The notes: generated from the sequence alone by a model not told the origin. Counted from the stretch's first letter, positions 1 to 5,380 are shown. The stretch: 5,578 bases of DNA from Candidatus Aminicenantota bacterium (GCA_030673995.1 DAOUYU010000120.1:1-5578); one strand, 5' to 3'. Numbers and translations: made by a program.

Positions 1-855
1 TCAGACCGGATATCTCTTCTTGAACAATTCACAGATGAAGATCTAAAGCTCCTGACACTTTTATCTAATCTGGCTGCGGTCAAGATCGAAAATGCTAAGC
101 TTATTGATCAGGCCATCGAGAAAGAAAAAATGGAAAAGGAACTTGCACTGGCTGCCAAAATTCAAGAGGATTTTCTTCCCAAAGAAAATCCTGACTGCGA
201 GAATTTTCTAATCACCGGCTCAAATGTCCCCTGTTATCAAGTGGGAGGGGACTATTTTGATTTTATTGAAATTGATCCCGATCGTCTGGGTATTGTCATA
301 GCTGATGTTTCGGGTAAAGGTGTCGGCGCTTCACTCTTAATGGCTTCTCTAAGGGCGGCTCTTCATTCGGAGGTTGATTCTCAATATAAAATAGAGGCAA
401 TGGCTGCCAAACTGAATAATTTTGTCCACCGCAGTTCTGCCTCGAATAGCTTCATTACTTTTTTCTTTTGTGAGCTAAACAAAAAAAGAGGTGAATTAAT
501 ATATATCAATGCCGGACATAATCCTCCCCTTGTTCTGGATAAGAAAGGGAAGATTCATCGTTTAGAAAGTTGCGGCCTTTGTCTGGGTATGTTTCCTTCT
601 ACTACTTATGAAGCGCAAAAAATCACTTTGAAAGCCGGAGATATGGCTCTTCTTTTCACAGACGGAATCACCGAAAGTCGAAATAAAAAAGAAGAAGAAT
701 TCACTGAAGAAAGACTTACAAGCCTCTTACAAAAGCATTCTAAATTGGCGGCTCCGAAACTTCTGAAAAAAATAAGTGAGGAGCTTAGCTCTTTCACTTC
801 CGGTGCAGAGACAATGGACGATATGACCCTTGTCATCATCCAGAAAACTTCTTAA
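1..855 (+). CDS. GAF-SpoIIE/PP2C serine phosphatase, 5' truncated by window edge (RsbU-like)
   Basis: The frame is open from base 1 to the TAA at 853-855, giving 284 visible residues; the true start lies outside the window. An ATG at 130 falls inside the protein and is not a credible start, because the preceding 43 residues continue a GAF-domain end (FTDEDLKLLTLLSNLAAVKIENAKL) and a linker helix. The SpoIIE domain follows with its usual metal-site motifs in order: VGGDYFD, ADVSGKGVGASLLMA, YINAGHNPPLVL, LLFTDGITESR and the terminal DDMTLVII. The acidic residues expected to bind two Mg/Mn ions are all present, so the enzyme looks active. By family knowledge such proteins dephosphorylate phosphoserine on STAS anti-anti-sigma partners in partner-switching pathways, here probably under control of the GAF sensor. 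No partner gene is visible. The next gene is convergent, so nothing downstream is co-transcribed. Confidence 0.93.
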   Translation, partial: SDRISLLEQFTDEDLKLLTLLSNLAAVKIENAKLIDQAIEKEKMEKELALAAKIQEDFLPKENPDCENFLITGSNVPCYQVGGDYFDFIEIDPDRLGIVIADVSGKGVGASLLMASLRAALHSEVDSQYKIEAMAAKLNNFVHRSSASNSFITFFFCELNKKRGELIYINAGHNPPLVLDKKGKIHRLESCGLCLGMFPSTTYEAQKITLKAGDMALLFTDGITESRNKKEEEFTEERLTSLLQKHSKLAAPKLLKKISEELSSFTSGAETMDDMTLVIIQKTS

Positions 856-877
856 TACAAAGTCTCTTAATACGCGG

Positions 878-926
878 AACGCCCCTTTCCAATCCCTCTA
901 TAACACCCCTTTCCAATCCCTCTATA
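878..926. repeat. Two-copy tandem repeat, 24-bp period
   Basis: Bases 878-902 and 902-926 carry the same 25-base unit with one mismatch (AACG versus AACA at the left end). Its core is CCCTTTCCAATCCCTCTATA. The copies lie just downstream of the phosphatase stop codon and just upstream of the large palindromic repeat. There is no coding potential. It may be a local slippage duplication of an edge of the neighbouring dispersed element. Confidence 0.85.
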
Positions 927-944
927 CAGACAGGATTCCACTCA

Positions 945-1092
945 TGTCATTGCGGTTTCCCGAATGGGAGCGTAGCAATCTCATAAATTGAGGGGGACAG
1001 AAAAAAGGGGACAGGCTACTTTTTCCTGACGGAAAAACGAGCCTATCCCCATTTTTTGAGATTGCCACGTCGCTACGCTCCTCGCAATAACA
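945..1092. repeat. Nested palindromic dispersed repeat (MITE/REP-like)
   Basis: The outer arms are 945-983 and 1057-1092. The right arm read backwards (TGTTATTGCGAGGAGCGTAG...) matches the left arm at TGTCATTGCG, GGAGCGTAG and GCAATCTCA, with an internal rearranged stretch. This arm resembles the well-known dispersed bacterial repeat whose chance translation reads CEERSDVAIS. The loop between the arms holds a second palindrome, the GGGGACAGGCT hairpin at 1001-1057, annotated separately. No clear target-site duplication is visible at the ends. A 77-codon minus-strand reading frame across it (922-1155) is a by-product of the repeat and not a gene. Calling it a non-autonomous mobile element is inference; the palindromes are seen directly. 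Confidence 0.8.
1001..1057. terminator. Bidirectional terminator-like hairpin with REP-type GGGGACAGGCT arm
   Basis: Arm 1007-1026 (GGGGACAGGCTACTTTTTCC) pairs with arm 1031-1050 at 17 of 20 positions, with a TGAC loop at 1027-1030. A6 precedes the left arm and T6 (1052-1057) follows the right arm, so transcripts in either direction see a stem followed by a U-run. The position between the convergent phosphatase and AroM genes suits a shared terminator. The 17-base core at 1001-1017 recurs exactly at 5393-5409, so this is also a genomic repeat of the kind associated with REP-associated (RAYT/IS200-like) transposases. No such transposase is in the window. The hairpin is certain; its terminator role is inference. 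Confidence 0.65.
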
Positions 1093-1126
1093 TCGAATCA
1101 AGTAACTTTGGGACAATGTCCAATTC

Positions 1127-1795
1127 TCAAAAAAGTTGATGGATAGCCGAAACAAGAATGACTCTGGGCAAAAGAACAGGGGCAGATATTAAATTTTGTA
1201 TTTCCTGTTTATCCTTTATCGTATATCCAATACAGTCAAGAATGGCTGCATCTATCTTTTCTTGAGCAAACCTTTGGGAAATTTCCTCCCAGCCTTTTCC
1301 CTCAGCATAAGGGGATTTAGCTTCCACAACTATTTTATCTTTTTCCCATTTTTTCTTTGCCATTTCAATCTGATTCTCTAAGGGAACAACCACTCCGAGG
1401 CTCTTAGTATGTAGTATTTCATTCATTAAAAAATTAAGATAATCACAGGGAAAGATAACTGGAAATGAAAATTTTGTTTTTGGAAAATCGTGAGTGCAGA
1501 GGATTCCTACTGCATTTACATCCATTTTCGTTTTCATTGATTCAATGACCTCGGGCAGAAGGATGCGTATTTTCTTTTCGCTCAATTCAACCTGGCTGCC
1601 CTCTCTTAAGCGGCTGACCAAAGATGTTTCTCCTCTTTCAGGCTGTAATTTTCTGATTTCCTCAGAGCTTAGATTATCCAACAATCCTGCTTCCAGAATT
1701 TCTATATGAGAAGGAAAAAGAGGACTTAATTCAGGCATGATGTCTTCTCTTGGAGACTGGCCAATAGTGAGAAGCCCTATCTTGGCGGAATCCAA
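1127..1795 (-). CDS. AroM family protein (Asp/Glu-racemase-like fold suspected)
   Basis: The protein has 222 residues, close to the roughly 225 of E. coli AroM. The N-terminus KIGLLTIGQSPREDI (residues 5-19) and the LDCIGY motif (186-191) are typical of the family. The start is TTG (1793-1795) because no ATG lies upstream in frame before a stop; a weak AAGAG at 1803-1807 sits 7 bases away. E. coli AroM has no established function, so its link to aromatic biosynthesis should not be carried over. Two Cys in racemase-like contexts, Cys100 in GILCT and Cys188 in LDCIGY, plus the GVVVP and APVLLPRV segments, recall the Asp/Glu/hydantoin racemase superfamily. That activity is inference. The gene lies last in the minus-strand cluster, 74 bp after the HEPN stop, and probably belongs with the DUF1177 and permease genes. 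Confidence 0.88.
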   Translation of the reverse strand: MDSAKIGLLTIGQSPREDIMPELSPLFPSHIEILEAGLLDNLSSEEIRKLQPERGETSLVSRLREGSQVELSEKKIRILLPEVIESMKTKMDVNAVGILCTHDFPKTKFSFPVIFPCDYLNFLMNEILHTKSLGVVVPLENQIEMAKKKWEKDKIVVEAKSPYAEGKGWEEISQRFAQEKIDAAILDCIGYTIKDKQEIQNLISAPVLLPRVILVSAIHQLF

Positions 1796-1807
1796 TTTAA
1801 CACTCTT
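1794..1807. repeat. Near-direct repeat at AroM start, left flank of MNT/HEPN module
   Basis: On the plus strand this reads AATTTAACACTCTT. It matches 3007-3018 (AATTTAACTCTT) except for two extra bases. Similarity extends weakly further, with CCCA and AGT shared by both flanks beyond it. The repeat spans the AroM TTG start here and the DUF1177 stop codon at the other copy. It may record the old DUF1177-AroM junction, duplicated when the toxin-antitoxin-like genes arrived. Confidence 0.4.
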
Positions 1808-1859
1808 ATCCCAGTAAATTCAAGGAGTTAAGAGCTTAGAGATGAAAGGTAACAATTCT

Positions 1860-1873
1860 TTGAAATATTTCAA
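1860..1873. repeat. 14-bp perfect palindrome over the HEPN stop codon
   Basis: TTGAAATATTTCAA is its own reverse complement and overlaps the HEPN stop at 1870-1872. It has no U-run and no hairpin loop, so it is a poor terminator. It could be a protein site or a chance palindrome in AT-rich sequence. The rest of the short gap to AroM (1796-1859) shows no convincing promoter. Confidence 0.35.
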
Positions 1874-2277
1874 TTTATACTAATTGCCTCCTTGACTTTT
1901 GTTAATACCTCTTCTACAAAGTTAATATATTCTCTGCATTCTTTTTCTGTGACTTCAATTCCTCCAGCGTAGAAATCTAAATTTCTTTTTGAGCGCATAA
2001 TATTTCCGATATCTTCAATATCATTATCTTTTAAGATCTGAGCTAGTTTCTCTATTATTTTAATATGATGACTTGGCATACTCTTTACTTTCATCTGATA
2101 ATAGCTTAATAGTGTCAAACCGGCTTTAATAAGAGAAGTATATGCGTAATTAAATTTCACCTCTAATATCTTAACTTTTTTCGCAATAGTTAAGTCTTTT
2201 ATAGCATTATTTAGATTTTTCTTTATTTGCTCTTTAGTGAATTCAAATTTACGAAAATATCTATCTTCAAATTTCAT
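1870..2277 (-). CDS. HEPN domain protein, probable toxin partner of the MNT protein
   Basis: The protein has 135 residues, is largely alpha-helical and highly charged, with the size and pattern of a HEPN domain: a helix with YAYTSLIKAGLTLLSYY (residues 44-60), then the motif region MRSKRNLDFYAGG (94-106) and a closing amphipathic helix. HEPN toxins are usually metal-independent RNases with an R-x4-6-H motif, and HepT uses Rx4HxY, whose Tyr is AMPylated by the antitoxin. Here Arg98-Asn99 is followed by Tyr103 where His is expected, so the canonical His is missing. That may mean a subgroup resembling SAV_6107-type HEPN, or a non-nucleolytic partner. The ATG shares one base with the upstream stop (TGATG) and lacks a Shine-Dalgarno sequence, so translation should depend on re-initiation after the MNT gene. 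Codon use is very AT-rich, as in its partner. Confidence 0.82.
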   Translation of the reverse strand: MKFEDRYFRKFEFTKEQIKKNLNNAIKDLTIAKKVKILEVKFNYAYTSLIKAGLTLLSYYQMKVKSMPSHHIKIIEKLAQILKDNDIEDIGNIMRSKRNLDFYAGGIEVTEKECREYINFVEEVLTKVKEAISIN

Positions 2278-2822
2278 CAGACTATTTTAATATGGTTTTC
2301 TTTTAAGACTTCCGAGATGAAGGGATCATTGCTTTTGATTCTCTTTTTAAATTCACGTTCGTCCATACTTACAGAATTTATTTCCCGGTCAATTTCTTTT
2401 TGAAGTGTATTTAATTTTTTTTGCAATATGACCATTTCGTGACTTCCAATAACTAACAAATCTATATCACTATGTACATCCATTTTATTTTTTGCATAAG
2501 AACCATAAATGTAAGCTTCCTTAACACCTGCTATTTCCTTCGTAATGTGCATTAATCTTTCCTCGAGTCCAACAGTCTTAAGAATTATTTTCTTGTACTC
2601 TTCGTACAAAGGGTAATTTTGATTTAATGAATAAAATTTTAAATTTCCTCTGGGTTGGCTTTTTAAAATTCCATTTTTTTCTAGCTCTTTTAATTTTTTA
2701 ACAAGGTTTCTTTTATCTAAGTTAAGTTTTTTTGACAATTCATTTATATACAGGCTTTCTTCAGGATTAATAAAGAAATAATTTAATAGTTTTTTTGTTA
2801 ATTCTGACCTTAAAGAAATCAT
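2277..2822 (-). CDS. Winged-helix/minimal nucleotidyltransferase (MNT) protein, probable antitoxin and autorepressor
   Basis: The protein has 181 residues. Residues 1-70 form a winged helix-turn-helix (SLYINELSKKLNLDKRNLVKKLKELEKNGILKS, then a wing RGNLKFYSL). Residues 95-181 are a minimal nucleotidyltransferase with the signature GSYAKNKMDVHSDIDLLVIG (107-126), where Asp119 and Asp121 are the metal-binding pair. The place where a third acidic residue is often found reads EINSVS, with Asn149. In the MntA-HepT system the MNT protein AMPylates the HEPN toxin to silence it. The same role here is inference from fold and gene order. The ATG at 2820-2822 has a GGGAG site 6 bases upstream. Its winged helix probably binds the palindromes over its own promoter. 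Composition is more AT-rich than the flanking metabolic genes, which suggests acquisition as a cassette. Confidence 0.87.
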   Translation of the reverse strand: MISLRSELTKKLLNYFFINPEESLYINELSKKLNLDKRNLVKKLKELEKNGILKSQPRGNLKFYSLNQNYPLYEEYKKIILKTVGLEERLMHITKEIAGVKEAYIYGSYAKNKMDVHSDIDLLVIGSHEMVILQKKLNTLQKEIDREINSVSMDEREFKKRIKSNDPFISEVLKENHIKIV

Positions 2823-2828
2823 TGCACA

Positions 2829-2833
2829 CTCCC
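2829..2833 (-). promoter_or_regulatory. Ribosome binding site of the MNT gene
   Basis: GGGAG on the minus strand lies 6 bases before the ATG at 2822 and fixes that start. It is the only recognisable ribosome site for the MNT/HEPN pair. Confidence 0.6.
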
Positions 2834-2848
2834 GAAATCATGCCAATG

Positions 2849-2866
2849 GGTGTAATATATTACACC
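2849..2866. promoter_or_regulatory. Perfect 18-bp palindromic operator (primary)
   Basis: GGTGTAATATATTACACC is identical on both strands. It covers the predicted transcription start of the MNT/HEPN operon (near 2864) and the first bases of the leader. A homodimeric winged-helix repressor bound here would block transcription. The MNT protein encoded directly downstream carries such a domain and is the natural candidate. The palindrome is seen directly; the ligand is inference. Confidence 0.75.
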
Positions 2867-2870
2867 GATA

Positions 2871-2888
2871 AGTGTAATATGTTACGCT
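2871..2888. promoter_or_regulatory. Degenerate second operator copy
   Basis: AGTGTAATATGTTACGCT repeats the operator half GTGTAATAT in the same orientation, with its centre 22 bp from that of the perfect palindrome, about two helical turns. It is an imperfect palindrome with two mismatched pairs. It covers the -10 box and part of the spacer, an arrangement suited to cooperative repression. Confidence 0.65.
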
Positions 2889-2899
2889 CCTTTTGTCAA
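2871..2899 (-). promoter_or_regulatory. Sigma-70-type promoter of the MNT/HEPN operon
   Basis: Read on the minus strand, TTGACA (2894-2899, full consensus) is followed by a 17-base spacer and TACACT (2871-2876, 4 of 6). Start of transcription is expected near 2864, giving a leader of about 40 bases with a GGGAG site. The promoter is separate from that of the permease-DUF1177 genes and is embedded in operator repeats, so the module can be transcribed on its own. Transcripts running on could also feed AroM. Confidence 0.7.
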
Positions 2900-3009
2900 A
2901 AGAAATCTATTAATATTTGTTTTTTGAATCCCAGCAATTTTAATAATTTTATTTCTAATGTTCCTTTGACGACTTCCTTTATAGCTTTAGTAAAAGGAAA
3001 AAATTGAAT
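2896..3009 (-). other. 37-codon in-frame extension after the DUF1177 stop, possible gene remnant
   Basis: Directly after the DUF1177 TAA the same frame stays open for 37 codons to a TGA at 2896-2898, which overlaps the -35 box of the MNT promoter. The peptide is helix-like and lysine-rich (FTKAIKEVVKGTLEIKLLK, then LLGFKKQILIDFF), with codon use like the AT-rich MNT/HEPN genes. It has no ATG and no ribosome site. It could be the fossil tail of a gene carried in with the module, a readthrough extension, or chance. I do not recognise the peptide. Confidence 0.3.
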
Positions 3010-3018
3010 TTAACTCTT
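3007..3018. repeat. Near-direct repeat at DUF1177 stop, right flank of MNT/HEPN module
   Basis: AATTTAACTCTT on the plus strand covers the last codons and TAA of the DUF1177 gene. It pairs with the similar sequence at 1794-1807 over the AroM start. On the minus strand it reads AAGAGTTAAATT, so an uninterrupted ancestor could have had the DUF1177 TAA one base ahead of the AroM TTG. Confidence 0.4.
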
Positions 3019-3954
3019 TTTTCCCACAGTCTTTAAGTGCTCGAGAGAACCGTAGAGAGAGAAGAGTTTTTGGTATTCCTTTTCATCATAAAAGGAGCAC
3101 TTTTCTTCGCCCCAGGCTTTGGCTACTTCAATTACAAACCTGACTGCCATTTCAATATCCACGCAGTGATTCGCGCCAGTGGCACATCCTGGAACAGGAA
3201 CTTCGGTCGTGATTGCGACTCCAACCACTGGAGCATTCGTAACAGTGGCAGGCTGCATAATGCTGTTCAGATGGTAAATATCATTCCCATAAGGAGTTAT
3301 GTCCTGTGTCGTTATCGGGAAAACAACCGGCAATTTGCCCGTTACAATTTGCATGATGTCCAACAAGTCTTCGCTCACCCTCAATATGTACCCATCTTTG
3401 ACTGTAGGGGAGATGGCAAATCCTCGAGAGTTGATGATGCGGTTTCCTTTGGTCGTATCTATAGAAAGAATGGCTTCCATTTGCTTGTCAACTTCATGTT
3501 TATTCATTGTTTCCATGGAGACAGGGGCTCCCATAAAGGGAACGGGTTCGTGGGGAATAATAGGGGAGTGAGTCGAGAGATGAGTGGCTGCAATCACATC
3601 GCCTTTAAGTACATCTCCTTTTTTCTTCATTTCTGCTAATTTTGCTGCAGCTGACAGAGCCGTGATTGCTCCATCAGCATCGGATACAAGGCCGATTTTA
3701 TGAGGCCTGGCTCCTATTCCTCCCAGGCGGCCTATAATGCCTAAAGTTGGAGCTGTGCCTCCCTTAGATCTGCCTTCTTTTCCTCTGATTTGAATCTTGA
3801 CGAATTTCGTCTCGCCTTTTTCCTCTCTGACCTTTCGAATCTCAATTTCCGCTTCGTTTAGACCTCTTTCGATGAAGAATTTTCTTATTTCATTTTTTTC
3901 GATTTCCGGAGTTTCCAGTAATTCGTATACTTCGATTACCTGTTTTAAGGCCAT
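3010..3954 (-). CDS. DUF1177 family protein, possible metallohydrolase
   Basis: The protein has 314 residues, near the size I expect for DUF1177, and looks complete. Family recognition rests on the start (LKQVIEVYELLETP) and the conserved blocks GIIGRLGGIGARPHKIGLVSDADG (residues 72-95), ATHLSTHSP (123-131), PHEPVPFMGAPV (134-145), SIDTTKGNR (164-172) and GCATGANHCVDIEMA (256-270). No function is established to my knowledge. The order of Asp92/Asp94, His125/His129 and a late His263 before a closing helix loosely recalls dinuclear zinc peptidases of the M42/M20 type, which is a fold-level inference only. There is no signal peptide, so it should be cytoplasmic. It begins 4 bp after the permease stop behind a strong AAGGAG site, so the two are co-transcribed and probably act on the same imported compound. 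A plus-strand frame across it is a shadow. Confidence 0.87.
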   Translation of the reverse strand: MALKQVIEVYELLETPEIEKNEIRKFFIERGLNEAEIEIRKVREEKGETKFVKIQIRGKEGRSKGGTAPTLGIIGRLGGIGARPHKIGLVSDADGAITALSAAAKLAEMKKKGDVLKGDVIAATHLSTHSPIIPHEPVPFMGAPVSMETMNKHEVDKQMEAILSIDTTKGNRIINSRGFAISPTVKDGYILRVSEDLLDIMQIVTGKLPVVFPITTQDITPYGNDIYHLNSIMQPATVTNAPVVGVAITTEVPVPGCATGANHCVDIEMAVRFVIEVAKAWGEEKCSFYDEKEYQKLFSLYGSLEHLKTVGKKS

Positions 3955-3958
3955 GGTT

Positions 3959-5281
3959 TTACTCCTTGTCAGGAAAAATTTTCATCACAGTATAATAAAG
4001 AATGATCGAAGAAATGATTCCATTAAAAGCAAAGACAGAAAAAGGGAATATTTTAAGCGTGAAAGGATGTCCGGAGGTCATCCAGCCTATTAAAAAGGAA
4101 ATAAGATAGACTCCTAAAGCCTTGTAGTTGATTTTAGAAAAGGCATTTTTTCCAAAATCATTTTTTCTTAATCTTCTTAAGAAGTAATAATCACAGATAA
4201 AGATGCCGCCGATTGGACCGATGCTCACGGTTAAGATGATTAAGAAAAGTTCAAGCCTTTCTAAGATTCCCAAAGCAGCAAATAAAGAGGCAAAGATTCC
4301 CGCAGCAATAGTGACTTTCCACCTTTTCGTCCGGAAAATGTTATTCAAAGCTAAAGCGGATGAATAGATGTTGCTGTCATTCGTGGTCCATTGGGCTAAG
4401 AGAAGGACGAGAAAGCCTATGAATCCCAGTCCAAGATATTGATTATCGATTATGAGTTCAGGGAGTCTTTCATGATAGACTCCGGTATTCATAGCTAAGA
4501 TGGAACCAACAACATGAAGGAACGCGCTTGCCACCATGGCGATGGCTGCAGCCAGGAAAATATCCTTCATTCGAGGACGAGCGTAACGGAAGATATCAGC
4601 GCTGGTCGTTGCCCCAACAATGAATCCCCCAGCCACTATAGAGGCAGCAGCGCCTAGGGTTATTGGATAGGGATCAGGTTGGTGATTGAGGGCTAATGAA
4701 ATCAGTGTGTCAGAGGGCAGAAAATGAAAGCCCATTTTTATTATTCCCCACAAAAAGATTATGATCATAAACGGAGAAGCAACCCAACTGAGGACAGTTA
4801 AGCCTCGAATCCCAAAAATTGCGGGAATCATCATCAGGACTCCGCAGATAAAGGAGAAAACTGGCAGGGGGAAATGCGTTCCAAAATAAAACTGGACGGT
4901 TCGGGCAAAAAAAGCTGCCTGGACTCCAAACCAGCCGATCAGGGAAAGAGCGATGCATAGAGAGATGAGGATGGCTCCTATTCTCCCGAAGGAAAAGTTA
5001 GCTATGAGAGGTGTGGAGAACCCTGTTTTGGCCCCTATATAGCCTGCAAGCCCCATCATGGCGATCAGGATGATCTCTCCCAGAAGATAAGATACAACCA
5101 CACTTGAGATCTTCCCCAGGCCCAGACCGATCATCATTCCCCGGAAGATGGCTGACATGACAACAGCAATCCCGATCCAGACAACAGCCAGATTTACCCA
5201 GGATTTTCTTTGACTTAAAGGAACAGGTTCTAAGGAGAAATCCTCTAAAAGCTGAGAAGGCTCCCTCTTTTCTTTCACCAT
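3959..5281 (-). CDS. NCS1-family permease, cytosine permease (CodB)-like
   Basis: This is an inner-membrane protein of 440 residues from the chosen ATG, with about twelve hydrophobic segments, as expected for NCS1 nucleobase/hydantoin:cation symporters. Diagnostic motifs are the N-terminal DFSLEPVP-xxx-RKSW, GWFGVQA in helix 3, SADIFRYARP, the strongly CodB-like WTTNDSNIYSSALALNNI and GGIFICDYYFLRR. The frame can be extended 11 codons to a TTG at 5314. I prefer the ATG at 5279-5281 because it gives the usual charged leader (MVKEKREPSQ), whereas the extension adds a run of Phe/Thr and overlaps a promoter-like sequence. Neither start has a clear ribosome site. The substrate is not readable: cytosine is only the closest named member, and no cytosine deaminase is nearby. 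Linkage to the DUF1177 and AroM genes suggests a different small molecule. Confidence 0.88.
   Translation of the reverse strand: MVKEKREPSQLLEDFSLEPVPLSQRKSWVNLAVVWIGIAVVMSAIFRGMMIGLGLGKISSVVVSYLLGEIILIAMMGLAGYIGAKTGFSTPLIANFSFGRIGAILISLCIALSLIGWFGVQAAFFARTVQFYFGTHFPLPVFSFICGVLMMIPAIFGIRGLTVLSWVASPFMIIIFLWGIIKMGFHFLPSDTLISLALNHQPDPYPITLGAAASIVAGGFIVGATTSADIFRYARPRMKDIFLAAAIAMVASAFLHVVGSILAMNTGVYHERLPELIIDNQYLGLGFIGFLVLLLAQWTTNDSNIYSSALALNNIFRTKRWKVTIAAGIFASLFAALGILERLELFLIILTVSIGPIGGIFICDYYFLRRLRKNDFGKNAFSKINYKALGVYLISFLIGWMTSGHPFTLKIFPFSVFAFNGIISSIILYYTVMKIFPDKE
3962..3967 (-). promoter_or_regulatory. Ribosome binding site of the DUF1177 gene
   Basis: AAGGAG on the minus strand lies 7 bases before the ATG at 3954 and inside the last codons of the permease (Lys-Glu). 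The overlap indicates coupled translation and confirms the ATG. Confidence 0.8.
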
Positions 5282-5285
5282 TAAA

Positions 5286-5314
5286 GTAATAGTAAAAAAA
5301 ACAGGCAACGTCAA
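5286..5314 (-). promoter_or_regulatory. Weak candidate promoter for the permease operon
   Basis: On the minus strand TTGACG (5309-5314) is followed 17 bases later by TATTAC (5286-5291). The predicted transcription start would fall at or next to the permease ATG, giving a leaderless or nearly leaderless message. That would explain the absence of a Shine-Dalgarno sequence. The -10 box matches only 4 of 6 and the region is T-rich, so this is a tentative call. Confidence 0.3.
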
Positions 5315-5380
5315 TGAGTAAAAAGTGTTCTTTTTTCTATTTTCTTACAATTGACATCAAATCTCTCCTGAAACAAAAAA

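Noticed and set aside
130..855. ATG at 130 as the true start of the phosphatase
   Set aside because: The frame is open to base 1 and the upstream codons encode a clear GAF-domain end and linker helix, so the gene begins outside the window.
922..1155. 77-codon minus-strand frame containing CEERSDVAIS
   Set aside because: It is the chance translation of the palindromic dispersed repeat and overlaps the end of the AroM gene; no ribosome site.
1196..1709. Plus-strand frames inside the AroM gene (1196-1381 and 1494-1709)
   Set aside because: Antisense shadows of a well-supported coding sequence.
2849..2888. CRISPR-like repeat reading of the two GTGTAATAT copies
   Set aside because: Only two short palindromic copies at helical-turn spacing over a promoter; this fits an operator, not an array.
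2795..3007. 70-codon plus-strand frame across the MNT promoter
   Set aside because: It runs through the operator palindromes and promoter, has no ribosome site, and its peptide resembles nothing known to me.
3037..3639. 200-codon plus-strand frame antisense to DUF1177
   Set aside because: The minus-strand protein carries conserved family blocks throughout; the plus frame has no domain and is rich in Cys/His/Asn/Arg, typical of a shadow.
4710..4958. 82-codon minus-strand frame inside the permease
   Set aside because: Out-of-frame overlap with conserved membrane-protein coding sequence.
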